Positions 8,911-17,844 of a stretch of DNA of 64,000 nucleotides are shown in pieces. The number at the start of each line of letters is the position of its first letter. Position 1 is the stretch's first letter. The DNA is taken from positions 62,001-126,000 of the forward strand of contig JAILRP010000074.1 in the NCBI GenBank assembly GCA_024698075.1, in the 5' to 3' direction. The DNA is from Lachnospiraceae bacterium (lineage in GTDB: Bacteria > Bacillota > Clostridia > Lachnospirales > Lachnospiraceae). Made by a program: the position numbers and the translations under genes. The notes under the pieces are model-generated. The model searched no databases. It was not told where the DNA came from and saw only the letters and a list, made by a program, of their open reading frames with translations.

Positions 8911-11145
8911 TCAATAGCTGTTCATCGGGTCAAGGTCAAAGCTGATCCTCCACCTTCCCGCCTCACTGTTGTCAAAAAATTTCTCTGCCTCATCCTTTAT
9001 GGCCACCAGCACATCAACATCCATGCTCTTGACATAGATCATTCGCCTGTATATGTCCTTGAGCTTCCCTATCGATGCGGCCGTAGGGCCGATGAGCACC
9101 GCAGTTCCCATTATACCATTCCTTATTGTCCCTGCCAACGAATCCGACATCCTGATGCACTCATCCTGATCGGGGCTTTCTATAAGGACCGCGAGCATAT
9201 GCCCTGCGGGCGGATACATGAGCATCGTCCGAAAGCTCATCTCCTCCTCATAGAACGCTTCATAGTCCTGCGTGAGCGCGGCGGATACCGCATAGTTATC
9301 CGGCCTGTATGTCTGGATTATCACATTTCCCGCCATGCGGTCACGGCCCGCGCGGCCCGCGGCCTGCACGAGCAGCTGGAAAGTCCTCTCGCCGGCCCTG
9401 TAGTCATTGGCGTTTAACGACATGTCAGCCGCCAGTATCCCGACGAGCGTCACGTACGGAAAATCATGCCCCTTTACTATCATCTGGGTGCCCACGAGTA
9501 TGTCTGCTTCACGGTTCGCAAAGGTTGACAGTATCGATTCATAGTCGCCCTTCTGTTTTGTCGTGTCTGCATCCATCCTGAGAACCGAAGCATAAGGGAA
9601 CATCTTTTTTATCTGCTCTGCCACGGCTTCCGTCCCGACGCCGACTCCCATCGCACCGATGAGGCGGCTTCCGCATCTGCCGCATGTCCTGACGTCACTC
9701 TGCTCGTATCCGCAGTAATGGCACTTGAGCCTTCCGTTTCCGTGCCGTGTCAGCGACACATCACAGTGCGGGCATTTGACCGGCTCCCCGCAGGCCCTGC
9801 ACGACACGCTTCCCGATATCCCCCTCCTGTTAAGGAACAGCATTACCTGTTCGCCCTTTTGGAGCCGCTCCTCAATGCCCCTTTTCAGCGCTTCCGAGAA
9901 CATCGTCTTGTTCCCGGCCTTAAGCTCCTGCCTCATATCCACCACGGATACTTCCGGCAGGGCCGCGGATTTTGCCCGCTCTGACAATTTATAGAGTTTA
10001 TACTGCCCGCTTACGGCCGCATGGTATGATTCGACTGACGGTGTCGCGCTCCCGAGCACAACGGATGCGCCGTGAAGTCCGGCCAGCTTTATGGCGACTT
10101 CGCGTGCATGGTATCTCGGTATCTGGTCGCTCTTATAAGTGTGTTCGTGCTCCTCATCCATGACGATCAGCCCGATGTCGTCAAAGGGGGTAAACAGAGC
10201 CGATCTGGGGCCTATCATTATATCGATCTCATGCTTTCTCGCGCGCTCGAACTGGTCGTACCTTTCACCGTCCGAAAGGCGCGAGTGCAATGTCGACACC
10301 CTGTCCCCGAACCTCCTGTAAAATCTCATCACCGTCTGGTAAGTGAGTGAGATCTCGGGAATGAGCACTATGACCTGCCTGCCCTCGGAAATGACTTTAT
10401 CTATCATCTCCATATATACTTCGGTCTTGCCGCTTCCGGTAACTCCAAAGAGCAGATATGTGCCCCTGTGCCCCCGGCGGTATTCATCACAAAAATCATC
10501 AAGGACTGCCTGCTGTGCAGGCGTCAGGCTGACTTTTTCCCCGGACCCGCCGGCGTTCACGGTATTACGGTAGACTCTCTCACTGACTACCCTTATGATG
10601 TTCATCCCGCAAAGCGCACGGAGCGTAGCCGGGGAAATGTTGAGCTTTCCGGTGACGAGCTTATAGTCTATGCTCCCCTGCTCCAGAAGCTCGGTAAGAA
10701 GCCTCTGCCTCGCGACGCTCCTCTTCTTTTCGAACTGAGCGATGAGCTCCTTTGCCTCATCTTCTCCGACCGCCAGCTCCACGGTACGCTTCACGACAGA
10801 CCTCACATTCTTTTTGACCGGAAGCACGGTTGAGAGCGCACGGTTCATCGTCGACCCGTATCTTTCCTTCATCCAATAGGCGAGCATTATGAGCTTCTGC
10901 TCCACGAGGGTCTCATCACCCGTGACCGCCGTTATGTCCTTTGTCTTTGAAAGGTCGTAGGAAGCCCTGTCGGTAACATCGAGCACAAAGCCCGCAATCT
11001 GCCTGTTGCCTTTTCCGAACGGGATGAGCACCCTGCTTCCGACGGTGACGGCAGAACGCAGTTCCTCCGGGATGCGGTAGGAAAACGTATGGTCAAGGTT
11101 TTCGTGAGATATATCAACGATTATCTCTGCAAAAAGATCATTCAT
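8911..11145 (-). CDS. priA: Primosomal replication restart helicase PriA
   Basis: 3'-to-5' helicase that reloads the replisome at stalled forks. An N-terminal fork-binding domain precedes a helicase core with the Walker A motif GVTGSGKTE and the Walker B motif DEEH. The cysteine-rich zinc insert includes CRACGEPVKCPHC and CHYCGYEQ. Motif VI-like QAAGRAGR is present. The 744-residue length is standard. The ATG at 11145 has no convincing Shine-Dalgarno sequence, and an intrinsic terminator lies only 12-41 bases upstream, so the transcription start for this housekeeping run is unclear. It may depend on read-through. Confidence 0.94.
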   Translation of the reverse strand: MNDLFAEIIVDISHENLDHTFSYRIPEELRSAVTVGSRVLIPFGKGNRQIAGFVLDVTDRASYDLSKTKDITAVTGDETLVEQKLIMLAYWMKERYGSTMNRALSTVLPVKKNVRSVVKRTVELAVGEDEAKELIAQFEKKRSVARQRLLTELLEQGSIDYKLVTGKLNISPATLRALCGMNIIRVVSERVYRNTVNAGGSGEKVSLTPAQQAVLDDFCDEYRRGHRGTYLLFGVTGSGKTEVYMEMIDKVISEGRQVIVLIPEISLTYQTVMRFYRRFGDRVSTLHSRLSDGERYDQFERARKHEIDIMIGPRSALFTPFDDIGLIVMDEEHEHTYKSDQIPRYHAREVAIKLAGLHGASVVLGSATPSVESYHAAVSGQYKLYKLSERAKSAALPEVSVVDMRQELKAGNKTMFSEALKRGIEERLQKGEQVMLFLNRRGISGSVSCRACGEPVKCPHCDVSLTRHGNGRLKCHYCGYEQSDVRTCGRCGSRLIGAMGVGVGTEAVAEQIKKMFPYASVLRMDADTTKQKGDYESILSTFANREADILVGTQMIVKGHDFPYVTLVGILAADMSLNANDYRAGERTFQLLVQAAGRAGRDRMAGNVIIQTYRPDNYAVSAALTQDYEAFYEEEMSFRTMLMYPPAGHMLAVLIESPDQDECIRMSDSLAGTIRNGIMGTAVLIGPTAASIGKLKDIYRRMIYVKSMDVDVLVAIKDEAEKFFDNSEAGRWRISFDLDPMNSY

Positions 11146-11156
11146 AAACGGTAATT

Positions 11157-11186
11157 AAAAAGGCTCCCCCCGGTTAAGAAGGAGCC
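11157..11186 (-). terminator. Intrinsic terminator after the EAL/HDOD operon
   Basis: GGCTCC at 11162-11167 pairs with GGAGCC at 11181-11186. On the minus strand the hairpin is followed by a run of five T. It lies directly after the 98-residue protein gene and ahead of priA. The stem is only six base pairs, so some read-through into priA is plausible. Confidence 0.75.
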
Positions 11187-11191
11187 GTATG

Positions 11192-11488
11192 TCAGTTATT
11201 GAGTCTGTCAAAATGGGATTCGAGCATCGCGACCACATCATCGACGCTGACATTTTCCGGAACTATGACGGCAGTCCCGAACTTAACATCCCACCTGAAA
11301 ACAAGGTTATAAGGGTCATTCTGGATCATATAGCGAATATCGTCTCCGTCCATCTGTATGATCCTGCCGCTGACTTCCCCTTCTATGCTCTTCAGCAGCA
11401 TTATGAACCCATCAAGTTCATCGCGGTAATCGTGCTTTATGAAGATCCTGTTGTCTTCTACCGACACGATCTCATATCCCATCATCAT
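11192..11488 (-). CDS. Small acidic protein of unknown function
   Basis: I do not recognise this family. The protein has 98 residues, no signal peptide, no membrane segment and no cysteine. It is acidic and looks like an alternating alpha/beta fold, with a stretch ending FGTAVIVPENVSVDDVV followed by a C-terminal helix. The start is one of three consecutive ATG codons behind GGAAG. It lies six bases after the EAL/HDOD gene and before a terminator, so it is the last gene of the c-di-GMP-type operon. A role as an accessory partner there is inference from position only. Confidence 0.7.
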   Translation of the reverse strand: MMMGYEIVSVEDNRIFIKHDYRDELDGFIMLLKSIEGEVSGRIIQMDGDDIRYMIQNDPYNLVFRWDVKFGTAVIVPENVSVDDVVAMLESHFDRLNN

Positions 11489-11494
11489 CTTCCG

Positions 11495-12739
11495 TCACTT
11501 CTTTTTCTTATCGTCGGTCTCGCCGAACAGATTCCTGTACCATGAAAGTGCCTCGATATATGCATCATACACGGGACCTTCCTTGATATTGTAAAGGATC
11601 ATCAGCCTTGAAAGCTCCGACCACGAAGCGATCTCATAATTCTCCATGAAGTCGAATACTTTCGCCATATCACCTTTTTTATTGACAAGCGCTTCGGTGA
11701 TCTCCTTTGACACATTGACCATCGCAAGGGCTTCACTCATAGGCTTGTCAAGTATGATGTCAAGCACCGAGAACAGTCCCATGAGGAACAGTTCGGACGA
11801 AAGTGCAGCCATCTCAAACGTCGGTGCAAGGTTCTCCGCGAACTTGGCCCTAAGCAGCGACAGACGCGTGATCTCATTGGGCTTGTCGGCACACAGTTCG
11901 TGTGAGACCACGGCATTGATCCATTTCTTGAGTTCCCTCTGACCGAGCATAGCGGCAGCATGCCTTATGGAGGTGATCTCCGAATTGATGGCCATGTGGT
12001 TGACCATGCGGAGGAGCTCGATAACAAGGGCTGTATCCCTTCCTATGATGTCGGCAGCCTTCTGAAGGTCAAAATCAGGATTGTTGACTATCTTGAGAAG
12101 TTCGATGTAATTGACCTTTAAGGGCGCGACCTTCGTGGAACCCTTTGTGACCGGAAGCCTGTAGAAATCGCCTTCGTAAAGGGAATATGCCTGTCCTTTT
12201 GAAAGCTCTTCAAAATCTTCGGTAGAGTCAACGTTGACAGCGATGAGCTTAAGTCCCGGATAAACCTTCGTGAAGAAGTTCCTCGCTGCGACCATGTTGA
12301 TCTTTTTATAGTCGAGCATTATATAGTCGAGGAGCTTAAGGATCGGAGCATACTCCTCAAACTGCTCGATGGGAAGGTTCCTTATCGCAAGTTTGTAGCC
12401 CATGAACTTGAGCTGCTGCAGCCTCTTGATATACATGGTCTCGGCGGGTACCGTCCTGTCAAACAGGAGCACGACCTTTTCATGCGGCATCGAGCAGCTC
12501 TCCTCTATCGGTGAGAACATAGATATATTCGACAGCTCCACGAACACTTCCTGATTGTCGGAAAGCGTTCCGGCGCCTAGGCTCTCAACGACCTCCAGCC
12601 CGAGGATCGAACCGGCACCGTCAAGCGCGCCTGTCCCGAGCATGGACGGATTGAGAAGATAATTCTTCTTCTGCGCGAACAGCGAATAAGCACGTACCGC
12701 AGTATTTTCATCAAATAAAGGAATTAATGTCGCTAACAT
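11495..12739 (-). CDS. Degenerate EAL plus HDOD signalling protein (YuxH type)
   Basis: Two-domain cytoplasmic signalling protein. Residues about 1-205 are an EAL fold that has lost its catalytic residues: the DDFG motif is replaced by RNLP in the segment KLAIRNLPIEQF, and the EAL signature is absent. Residues about 215-380 form an HDOD domain (metal-free HD relative), with the segment IIGRDTALVIELLRMVN and a following MLGQRELKKW. The family includes B. subtilis YuxH; its biochemical role is not established. A strong AGGAGGGG site precedes the ATG, and its own promoter lies at 12765-12793. It follows two membrane EAL proteins. Confidence 0.88.
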   Translation of the reverse strand: MLATLIPLFDENTAVRAYSLFAQKKNYLLNPSMLGTGALDGAGSILGLEVVESLGAGTLSDNQEVFVELSNISMFSPIEESCSMPHEKVVLLFDRTVPAETMYIKRLQQLKFMGYKLAIRNLPIEQFEEYAPILKLLDYIMLDYKKINMVAARNFFTKVYPGLKLIAVNVDSTEDFEELSKGQAYSLYEGDFYRLPVTKGSTKVAPLKVNYIELLKIVNNPDFDLQKAADIIGRDTALVIELLRMVNHMAINSEITSIRHAAAMLGQRELKKWINAVVSHELCADKPNEITRLSLLRAKFAENLAPTFEMAALSSELFLMGLFSVLDIILDKPMSEALAMVNVSKEITEALVNKKGDMAKVFDFMENYEIASWSELSRLMILYNIKEGPVYDAYIEALSWYRNLFGETDDKKKK

Positions 12740-12764
12740 TTTTTACCCCTCCTTACTATGTATA

Positions 12765-12793
12765 ATAATATCAGAAATCCTGTGATTTTCCAA
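12765..12793 (-). promoter_or_regulatory. Sigma-A-type promoter for the EAL/HDOD gene
   Basis: On the minus strand a -35 element TTGGAA (12788-12793) and a -10 element TATTAT (12765-12770) are separated by 17 bases and lie about 25 bases upstream of the ATG. Both are close to consensus. It would allow the last two genes of the xpaC operon to be expressed independently. Confidence 0.6.
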
Positions 12794-12804
12794 CTGTTAA
12801 TGGT

Positions 12805-14736
12805 TCAGGCCGTTTTCTCTTTCAGAAATCTTATATATGCCGACTTTGTCAGCGGCCTGGAGAAATAAAAGCCCTGTATCTCGTCAACGCCCATCTGGAC
12901 GAAAGACTCCACCATCTCTTCGGTCTCGACGCCCTCCACGACAACGCGCAGGTTCATGTTCTTCAGCATCTTGATGAGGTTCTTGATGATAACATGGTTG
13001 CCGCCGTCCTCTTCCATGAGCACGAACACCCTGTCAAGCTTAACTATATCAAGCGGAAGCGAGGCGATCCTCATAAGGTTTGAATACCCGGTCCCGAAAT
13101 CATCGAGAGAGAACGAAAAACCGTATTCGGAAAGTGTCGATATGTTCCCGTAGAGCTTTGACTGCGAATAGACGCCGGCCGTCTCGGTTATCTCAAGATT
13201 GATCTTTGACGGATTGACTCCGTACTTTTCCGAAAGCGCTATTATCTCATTTGCAAGGTCGCTTCGAAGGCACTGCATCGCCGACAGGTTGATCTCGATA
13301 TAATCGATCCCGAGCGGTGCAAAATCAGGAGATGCGATGAACTTTATGACCTCCTCGAGCACAAAGCTCCCGAGCGCATGGATCGCTCCGCTCTTTTCCG
13401 CTATCGGGATGAAAAGGGCAGGCGAAATATACCCGTATTTGGGGTCACGCAGACGCAGCAGCGCCTCCGCGGATACAAACTTCTTTTTTGCGGTATCATA
13501 AATCGGCTGGTAGAACACGGAAAAATAATGATTGGCAAGTGCCCGGTCGATTATCGAGGACATCTCCTTCTTCATCGAAAACTCTTTGGTCTCCGTAATG
13601 CTCGAGGCCGAGAGCACTCCCTTTCCCCTGCCGGCAAGATCGAGGTCCGATATCAGCATGAAGAGCGAATCCACATCCGATACATCATCGGGACAGTTCA
13701 CGAGACATGTGTTTATCTCGAGCTCAAAATCAGCGATCTCAATGCGGATGTTCTGGCGGAGCGAGCGGCATATCTCATCCGCGATCTCATGGGCAAAACC
13801 GAACTGCTTCTTCGAAAGCTCGACCGCGAACTTTCCATCGCCGTTATAATAGCACATGAACTGAGCATGGTGTCTGCGCATGATGCGCAGGATCTCGGAC
13901 GAGACCGGGGCCATCATCCGGAGCATGGCATCATATCCCACGGTACGAAGCGCATACGAGAAGTTCGAGATGTTGATCAGCACGATCTCCATCTGTTTTC
14001 CGCTCTTGAAATTCGTATCCATGTCTTCCGCAAACACTTTGAACGAATGCATTCCAGTAGCCACGTCTATCGAATCCTCAACCCTTCTGTTGATCAGTAT
14101 TAGCGTCAGGAGGCATATCGTGATCATGAAGCACAGAACGTGGTGTTTCGGGAATATGACGCTTACCGCTATCCCTGCCGCAACGATATATATCGGAACG
14201 GAAAGTACGGTATATCTCCTTGCATCAAGCGGCCTGATGTTCTTTCTCATGAGCACCACGGTAACGACCGTGTAAAAGACAAATATCAGCCATCCGACAA
14301 CATATGCCCAGTGATATACAAGTTCCCCATCCGGTCCGATCTCGAGCGCTATCGGCCTGAAACAGTTTATCACGATGAATGCGATATGAACCGCGAGCGG
14401 AAGGGCGCACAGCACGATCAGGTACTTGGCCCGAAGTACTCTGTGCCACAGGTCGGTGGTCGCTATGACATACAACAGAAAGAGCGGGGAAATGAATGAC
14501 AGTAGCAGGAAATATACAAGATTGAGCCCGAGGAATACCGTATGCGAAGGTGCACCGAAAGACGCATACTTAACCCTTGCAGCATCGGCAAGCGATGTTA
14601 CGAACGCACATACGACTATGAGTTCCATTATCCTGACCCTGTACGTGCCGTGGACGCTCGTGCGGAAGTAAAACACGATAACTATAAGCAGCAGAATGGC
14701 CGCACAGTAATCATATGAAGCTATGTCAGTTCCCAT
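12805..14736 (-). CDS. 7TM protein with degenerate GGDEF and intact EAL domain
   Basis: Membrane c-di-GMP phosphodiesterase candidate. About seven hydrophobic helices occupy residues 5-215. A GGDEF-like domain (about 220-375) has NGDGKF in place of GGDEF, so it should not make c-di-GMP. The EAL domain (about 385-643) keeps the residues known to matter in this family: EALLR, the Asn of EINLS, EITE, DDFGTGYS, the Lys of VKLD, VEGVE and QGFYFSRP. Hydrolysis of c-di-GMP is therefore plausible. It is a paralogue of the gene just upstream, whose EAL is damaged. The weak AGGTG site suggests low translation. Confidence 0.9.
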   Translation of the reverse strand: MGTDIASYDYCAAILLLIVIVFYFRTSVHGTYRVRIMELIVVCAFVTSLADAARVKYASFGAPSHTVFLGLNLVYFLLLSFISPLFLLYVIATTDLWHRVLRAKYLIVLCALPLAVHIAFIVINCFRPIALEIGPDGELVYHWAYVVGWLIFVFYTVVTVVLMRKNIRPLDARRYTVLSVPIYIVAAGIAVSVIFPKHHVLCFMITICLLTLILINRRVEDSIDVATGMHSFKVFAEDMDTNFKSGKQMEIVLINISNFSYALRTVGYDAMLRMMAPVSSEILRIMRRHHAQFMCYYNGDGKFAVELSKKQFGFAHEIADEICRSLRQNIRIEIADFELEINTCLVNCPDDVSDVDSLFMLISDLDLAGRGKGVLSASSITETKEFSMKKEMSSIIDRALANHYFSVFYQPIYDTAKKKFVSAEALLRLRDPKYGYISPALFIPIAEKSGAIHALGSFVLEEVIKFIASPDFAPLGIDYIEINLSAMQCLRSDLANEIIALSEKYGVNPSKINLEITETAGVYSQSKLYGNISTLSEYGFSFSLDDFGTGYSNLMRIASLPLDIVKLDRVFVLMEEDGGNHVIIKNLIKMLKNMNLRVVVEGVETEEMVESFVQMGVDEIQGFYFSRPLTKSAYIRFLKEKTA

Positions 14737-14744
14737 TACAGCAC

Positions 14745-16670
14745 CTATCCCATCAGGATGAACCTGATAAGTTCCTTTTTCTCCAGGGGCCTGCAGAAAT
14801 AGTATCCCTGCATGTAATTGCAGTTAAGCCCCATAAGCCTTTCCTCCATCTCCTCATTCTCGACGCCGACCGCAACGGAGTCGATCTGAAGATCGGAGAT
14901 CATGGTAAGGCTCCCTTCAAATATCGCGGTATTCTCGGAGCGTAGCCCTTCCCTGACGAAATGCCTGTCGAGTTTTATCCCCGAAAGAGGCATTTTAGCT
15001 ATACGTTCCACTTCAAATATACCCGCTCCGAAATCATCCATGTATATTATGAATCCCACCTGAGAGAGCGCATCGATGTTGTCCTTCATCCTCACGAACA
15101 GCTCTTCGCTCGCGACATCCGTGATGTTGAAGCAGATATTCTTGGCCTGAACGTTATAATTCCTTATCGTTGACAGGAGCACAGGCAGAAGATCCGGCCA
15201 CATGCACTGTGCGGGCGACAGGTTAATCTCCACGAAATCAAATCCGAGCAACAGAAACTCCGACATCGATATGAACCTGCATACCTCTTCGATGACGAAG
15301 GTTGTGATCGCATGTATGGAATTGGTCTTTTCGGCTTCTCCGATGAGAAGGTCCGGGGTTATCTCTCCGAACTCCGGATCATTGAGGCGCAGAAAAGCCT
15401 CCGCCCTGACAAATCTCTTATCCTTTACGGAATATACCGGCTGAAAATGCAGGCTGAACAGCCTGTCCGTAAAAGCCCTGTCGATGACCTTTGATATATC
15501 GCGCCTAAGCTCAAAACGTTTCTTATCGAAGAGCTTTTCGGCATACCGAAGCTCTCCGGTATATGTCTCCACCGCGAGCCTGTTGTCAAATGCAAGCAGA
15601 AAATCAGGATTGTCGATGTCCTTAGGCATGCCTATGAAGCATACGTTGCTCATGACCTTTACGAGCATCTCGCCGACTTCCACTTCCCGGGCAAGAAGCG
15701 CATTGATCTCCTGCGATATCGTAATTGCATCATCCTTGTAACGCTCATCGGCAATGACTGCATATCTTCCGCCGCCAAGGTAGTATATGTCCACATCAAA
15801 GTGGCCCGATACCGCCCACTTTTCGAGCCTTTTGGCGGTATCGATTATTATGTTCTGGACCGTAAAATACCCGAGCATCTCGGTGAGGGCATTGTAGTTC
15901 GTCATGACCGACAGCGTGACGGTTATAGGTTCCTTCAGCGTCCAGTATTTATTTATGTCCTGAACGTATGCGTTCATCGAATACAGTCCGGTGGAACCGT
16001 GCATCCTCTCCTCCGGAGACAGGACACCGAATATGATCACGAGGAACGAAGCGCTCGTGATGAACAGCTGAACATTGTGAAGGGGCCAGAAGGCCTGGTA
16101 GATGCTCGCTCCGATCATCATTACAAAGACCAGGAAGACACTGAACAGCTTGACGAATCCGAACAGCCTTCTGTACTTTATCAGTTCATAATAGCCTACG
16201 ACCGTGTACATATAGGCAAGAGCGTAGAGAAAGTAAAATACCGGTCCTCTCTGATATTTCCCGGCGGCATCGATAAAAAATACGATCTTTGTGAACGGAT
16301 TGACGATGATAAACAGGACCAGGATCAGTCCGGCCGGGATATTATAAAGAAGCTGCAGGCTCCTTCTCTCGCCTATCTTATGCAGTATTCCTATCATGGC
16401 AAAAAGATAGCCGCAGAAGATCACGGAAGTCATCGTCGTACCCAAAAGACATACGGTATTGGCGATGTACTTCCATATGATGTTGCCGCTTCCCATGCCT
16501 TCAAGTATAAGCCCGGCGGCGTCACCCGAAGTCGATATGATGATATCGATAAGGAGCGCAAGTGCCCACCTGTTGACCCTGCCCCTCGTCATTTTGCGTA
16601 CAAAAAGCGAGATGAGGAGCAGCGCCTCAACTACAAGAGCACAATAATCAAAGTATATGTAACTAATCAA
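14745..16670 (-). CDS. 7TM protein with degenerate GGDEF and degenerate EAL domain
   Basis: Paralogue of the next gene with the same plan: about seven membrane helices (1-215), GGDEF-like domain and EAL domain. The GGDEF motif reads GGGRY. In the EAL domain EAFLR, EINLS, DDFGAG, IKLD and QGYYF are kept. The metal-binding Glu of the EITE motif has become Asn (FNITD), and the Glu of the AEGVE motif has become Val (AVGVE). Loss of two metal or catalytic residues argues for a binding or regulatory role rather than hydrolysis. It overlaps telA by eight bases and precedes the intact paralogue by eight bases, so the two may work as a pair. Confidence 0.88.
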   Translation of the reverse strand: MISYIYFDYCALVVEALLLISLFVRKMTRGRVNRWALALLIDIIISTSGDAAGLILEGMGSGNIIWKYIANTVCLLGTTMTSVIFCGYLFAMIGILHKIGERRSLQLLYNIPAGLILVLFIIVNPFTKIVFFIDAAGKYQRGPVFYFLYALAYMYTVVGYYELIKYRRLFGFVKLFSVFLVFVMMIGASIYQAFWPLHNVQLFITSASFLVIIFGVLSPEERMHGSTGLYSMNAYVQDINKYWTLKEPITVTLSVMTNYNALTEMLGYFTVQNIIIDTAKRLEKWAVSGHFDVDIYYLGGGRYAVIADERYKDDAITISQEINALLAREVEVGEMLVKVMSNVCFIGMPKDIDNPDFLLAFDNRLAVETYTGELRYAEKLFDKKRFELRRDISKVIDRAFTDRLFSLHFQPVYSVKDKRFVRAEAFLRLNDPEFGEITPDLLIGEAEKTNSIHAITTFVIEEVCRFISMSEFLLLGFDFVEINLSPAQCMWPDLLPVLLSTIRNYNVQAKNICFNITDVASEELFVRMKDNIDALSQVGFIIYMDDFGAGIFEVERIAKMPLSGIKLDRHFVREGLRSENTAIFEGSLTMISDLQIDSVAVGVENEEMEERLMGLNCNYMQGYYFCRPLEKKELIRFILMG

Positions 16671-17844
16671 CTTTCAGGCTTTCCTTACTGATCTGTAGTA
16701 TTTTGTCTTTCATTTCGGTCTCTATGCGTGCCAGTTCGGTCTCTGCCGCCTGTCTCTTGGCACGCCCGTCAGCCTGTATCTTCATGACCTCATCAAATGT
16801 CTCTATGAGCATCTGGTTGGTTGTGGTAAGCGTCTCTATGTCTACGATCCCCCTCTCACTCTCTTTTGCCGATTCTATCGAGGCAACTTTCAGCGCCTCG
16901 GCGTTCTTCTTGAGAAGCTCGTTCGTCATGTCGGTGACCTCGCGCTGTGCCTTTGCGGCATCGGCCGAATGGTCAAGTCCTATCGCAATGACCATCTGGC
17001 TCTTCCAGAGCGGTATCGTATTGACGAGCGTCGACTGGATCTTTTCGGCCATGACCGTGTCATTGCTCTGTATGAGCCTTATCTGCGGAGCCATCTGCAT
17101 GGATATATTGCGCGTAAGCTCAAGGTCATATATCTTCTTCTCAAATCTCTCGATCATGGAAGCATAATCCCTTGCAGCCTGGGAATCTTCCTGCAGTCCC
17201 GTCTCCTCTGCCTTTGCAAGGAGTCTCGGGAGCTCGGTCGACTTAGCCTCCTCGAGCTTCTTTTTGCCTGCGATGATGTAAAGGCTCAGCTGCTTGAAGT
17301 AATCGAGATTTTCCTCATACATCTTGTCAAGCATCGCAACGTCCTTAAGTAGAACCTGCTGATGTCCTTCCATGGCCTTGCAGATCTTGTTGACGTTCAC
17401 CTCTGCCTTGTCATATTTTGCCTTGAGGGATGTGATCTGGTTGCCGGTCTTCTTGAACAGTCCGAACAATCCGCCCTTCTGATCCTCAACCGAAAATCCC
17501 TTGAGCTCGGTAACAACGCCGGTAAGCATCGAGCCTATCTCCCCCATGTCCTTTGTCTTGACACTCTTTAAGGCACCTTCGGAAAAATCAGCGACATTCT
17601 TCTGTGCGGCAGCTCCGTACTGAAGCACGAACTGGCTGTCCTTGATATCTATCTGCGACATGAACTGTTCAACGGTCTTCATGTCCTCAGGAGAAAGATC
17701 CGTCTCGGCAGTCTCGACTATCTCTGCCCTCGGGGGTGTGGCAAGAAGATCTGCCAAAGGGTCTGAAGGCTTGGGATCTGCCACAGCCACGGTACCCTCC
17801 ACTGCCTGTCCGTCAATTACCTGTGCATCGATAACTTCACTCAT
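16663..17844 (-). CDS. TelA/YaaN-family protein
   Basis: Member of the TelA (toxic anion resistance, B. subtilis YaaN) family, whose molecular role is unsettled despite the name. The 393-residue protein is soluble and strongly helical, with charged heptad-rich stretches from about residue 110 to 380 and a C-terminal coiled region; no signal peptide is present. The N-terminal 45 residues are acidic and Pro/Ala-rich. It overlaps xpaC by four bases, the same gene pair as xpaC-yaaN in B. subtilis, and overlaps the downstream EAL gene by eight bases, tying this membrane/stress pair to c-di-GMP-type proteins. Confidence 0.88.
   Translation of the reverse strand: MSEVIDAQVIDGQAVEGTVAVADPKPSDPLADLLATPPRAEIVETAETDLSPEDMKTVEQFMSQIDIKDSQFVLQYGAAAQKNVADFSEGALKSVKTKDMGEIGSMLTGVVTELKGFSVEDQKGGLFGLFKKTGNQITSLKAKYDKAEVNVNKICKAMEGHQQVLLKDVAMLDKMYEENLDYFKQLSLYIIAGKKKLEEAKSTELPRLLAKAEETGLQEDSQAARDYASMIERFEKKIYDLELTRNISMQMAPQIRLIQSNDTVMAEKIQSTLVNTIPLWKSQMVIAIGLDHSADAAKAQREVTDMTNELLKKNAEALKVASIESAKESERGIVDIETLTTTNQMLIETFDEVMKIQADGRAKRQAAETELARIETEMKDKILQISKESLKVD

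Noticed and set aside
14745..16670. An active c-di-GMP phosphodiesterase
   Set aside because: Two catalytic or metal-binding glutamates are replaced (EITE to NITD, AEGVE to AVGVE).
15801..16691. Plus-strand open frame of 296 codons
   Set aside because: It lies wholly opposite the 7TM-EAL gene, has low-complexity charged content, no family likeness and no ribosome binding site; it is a shadow of the real gene.
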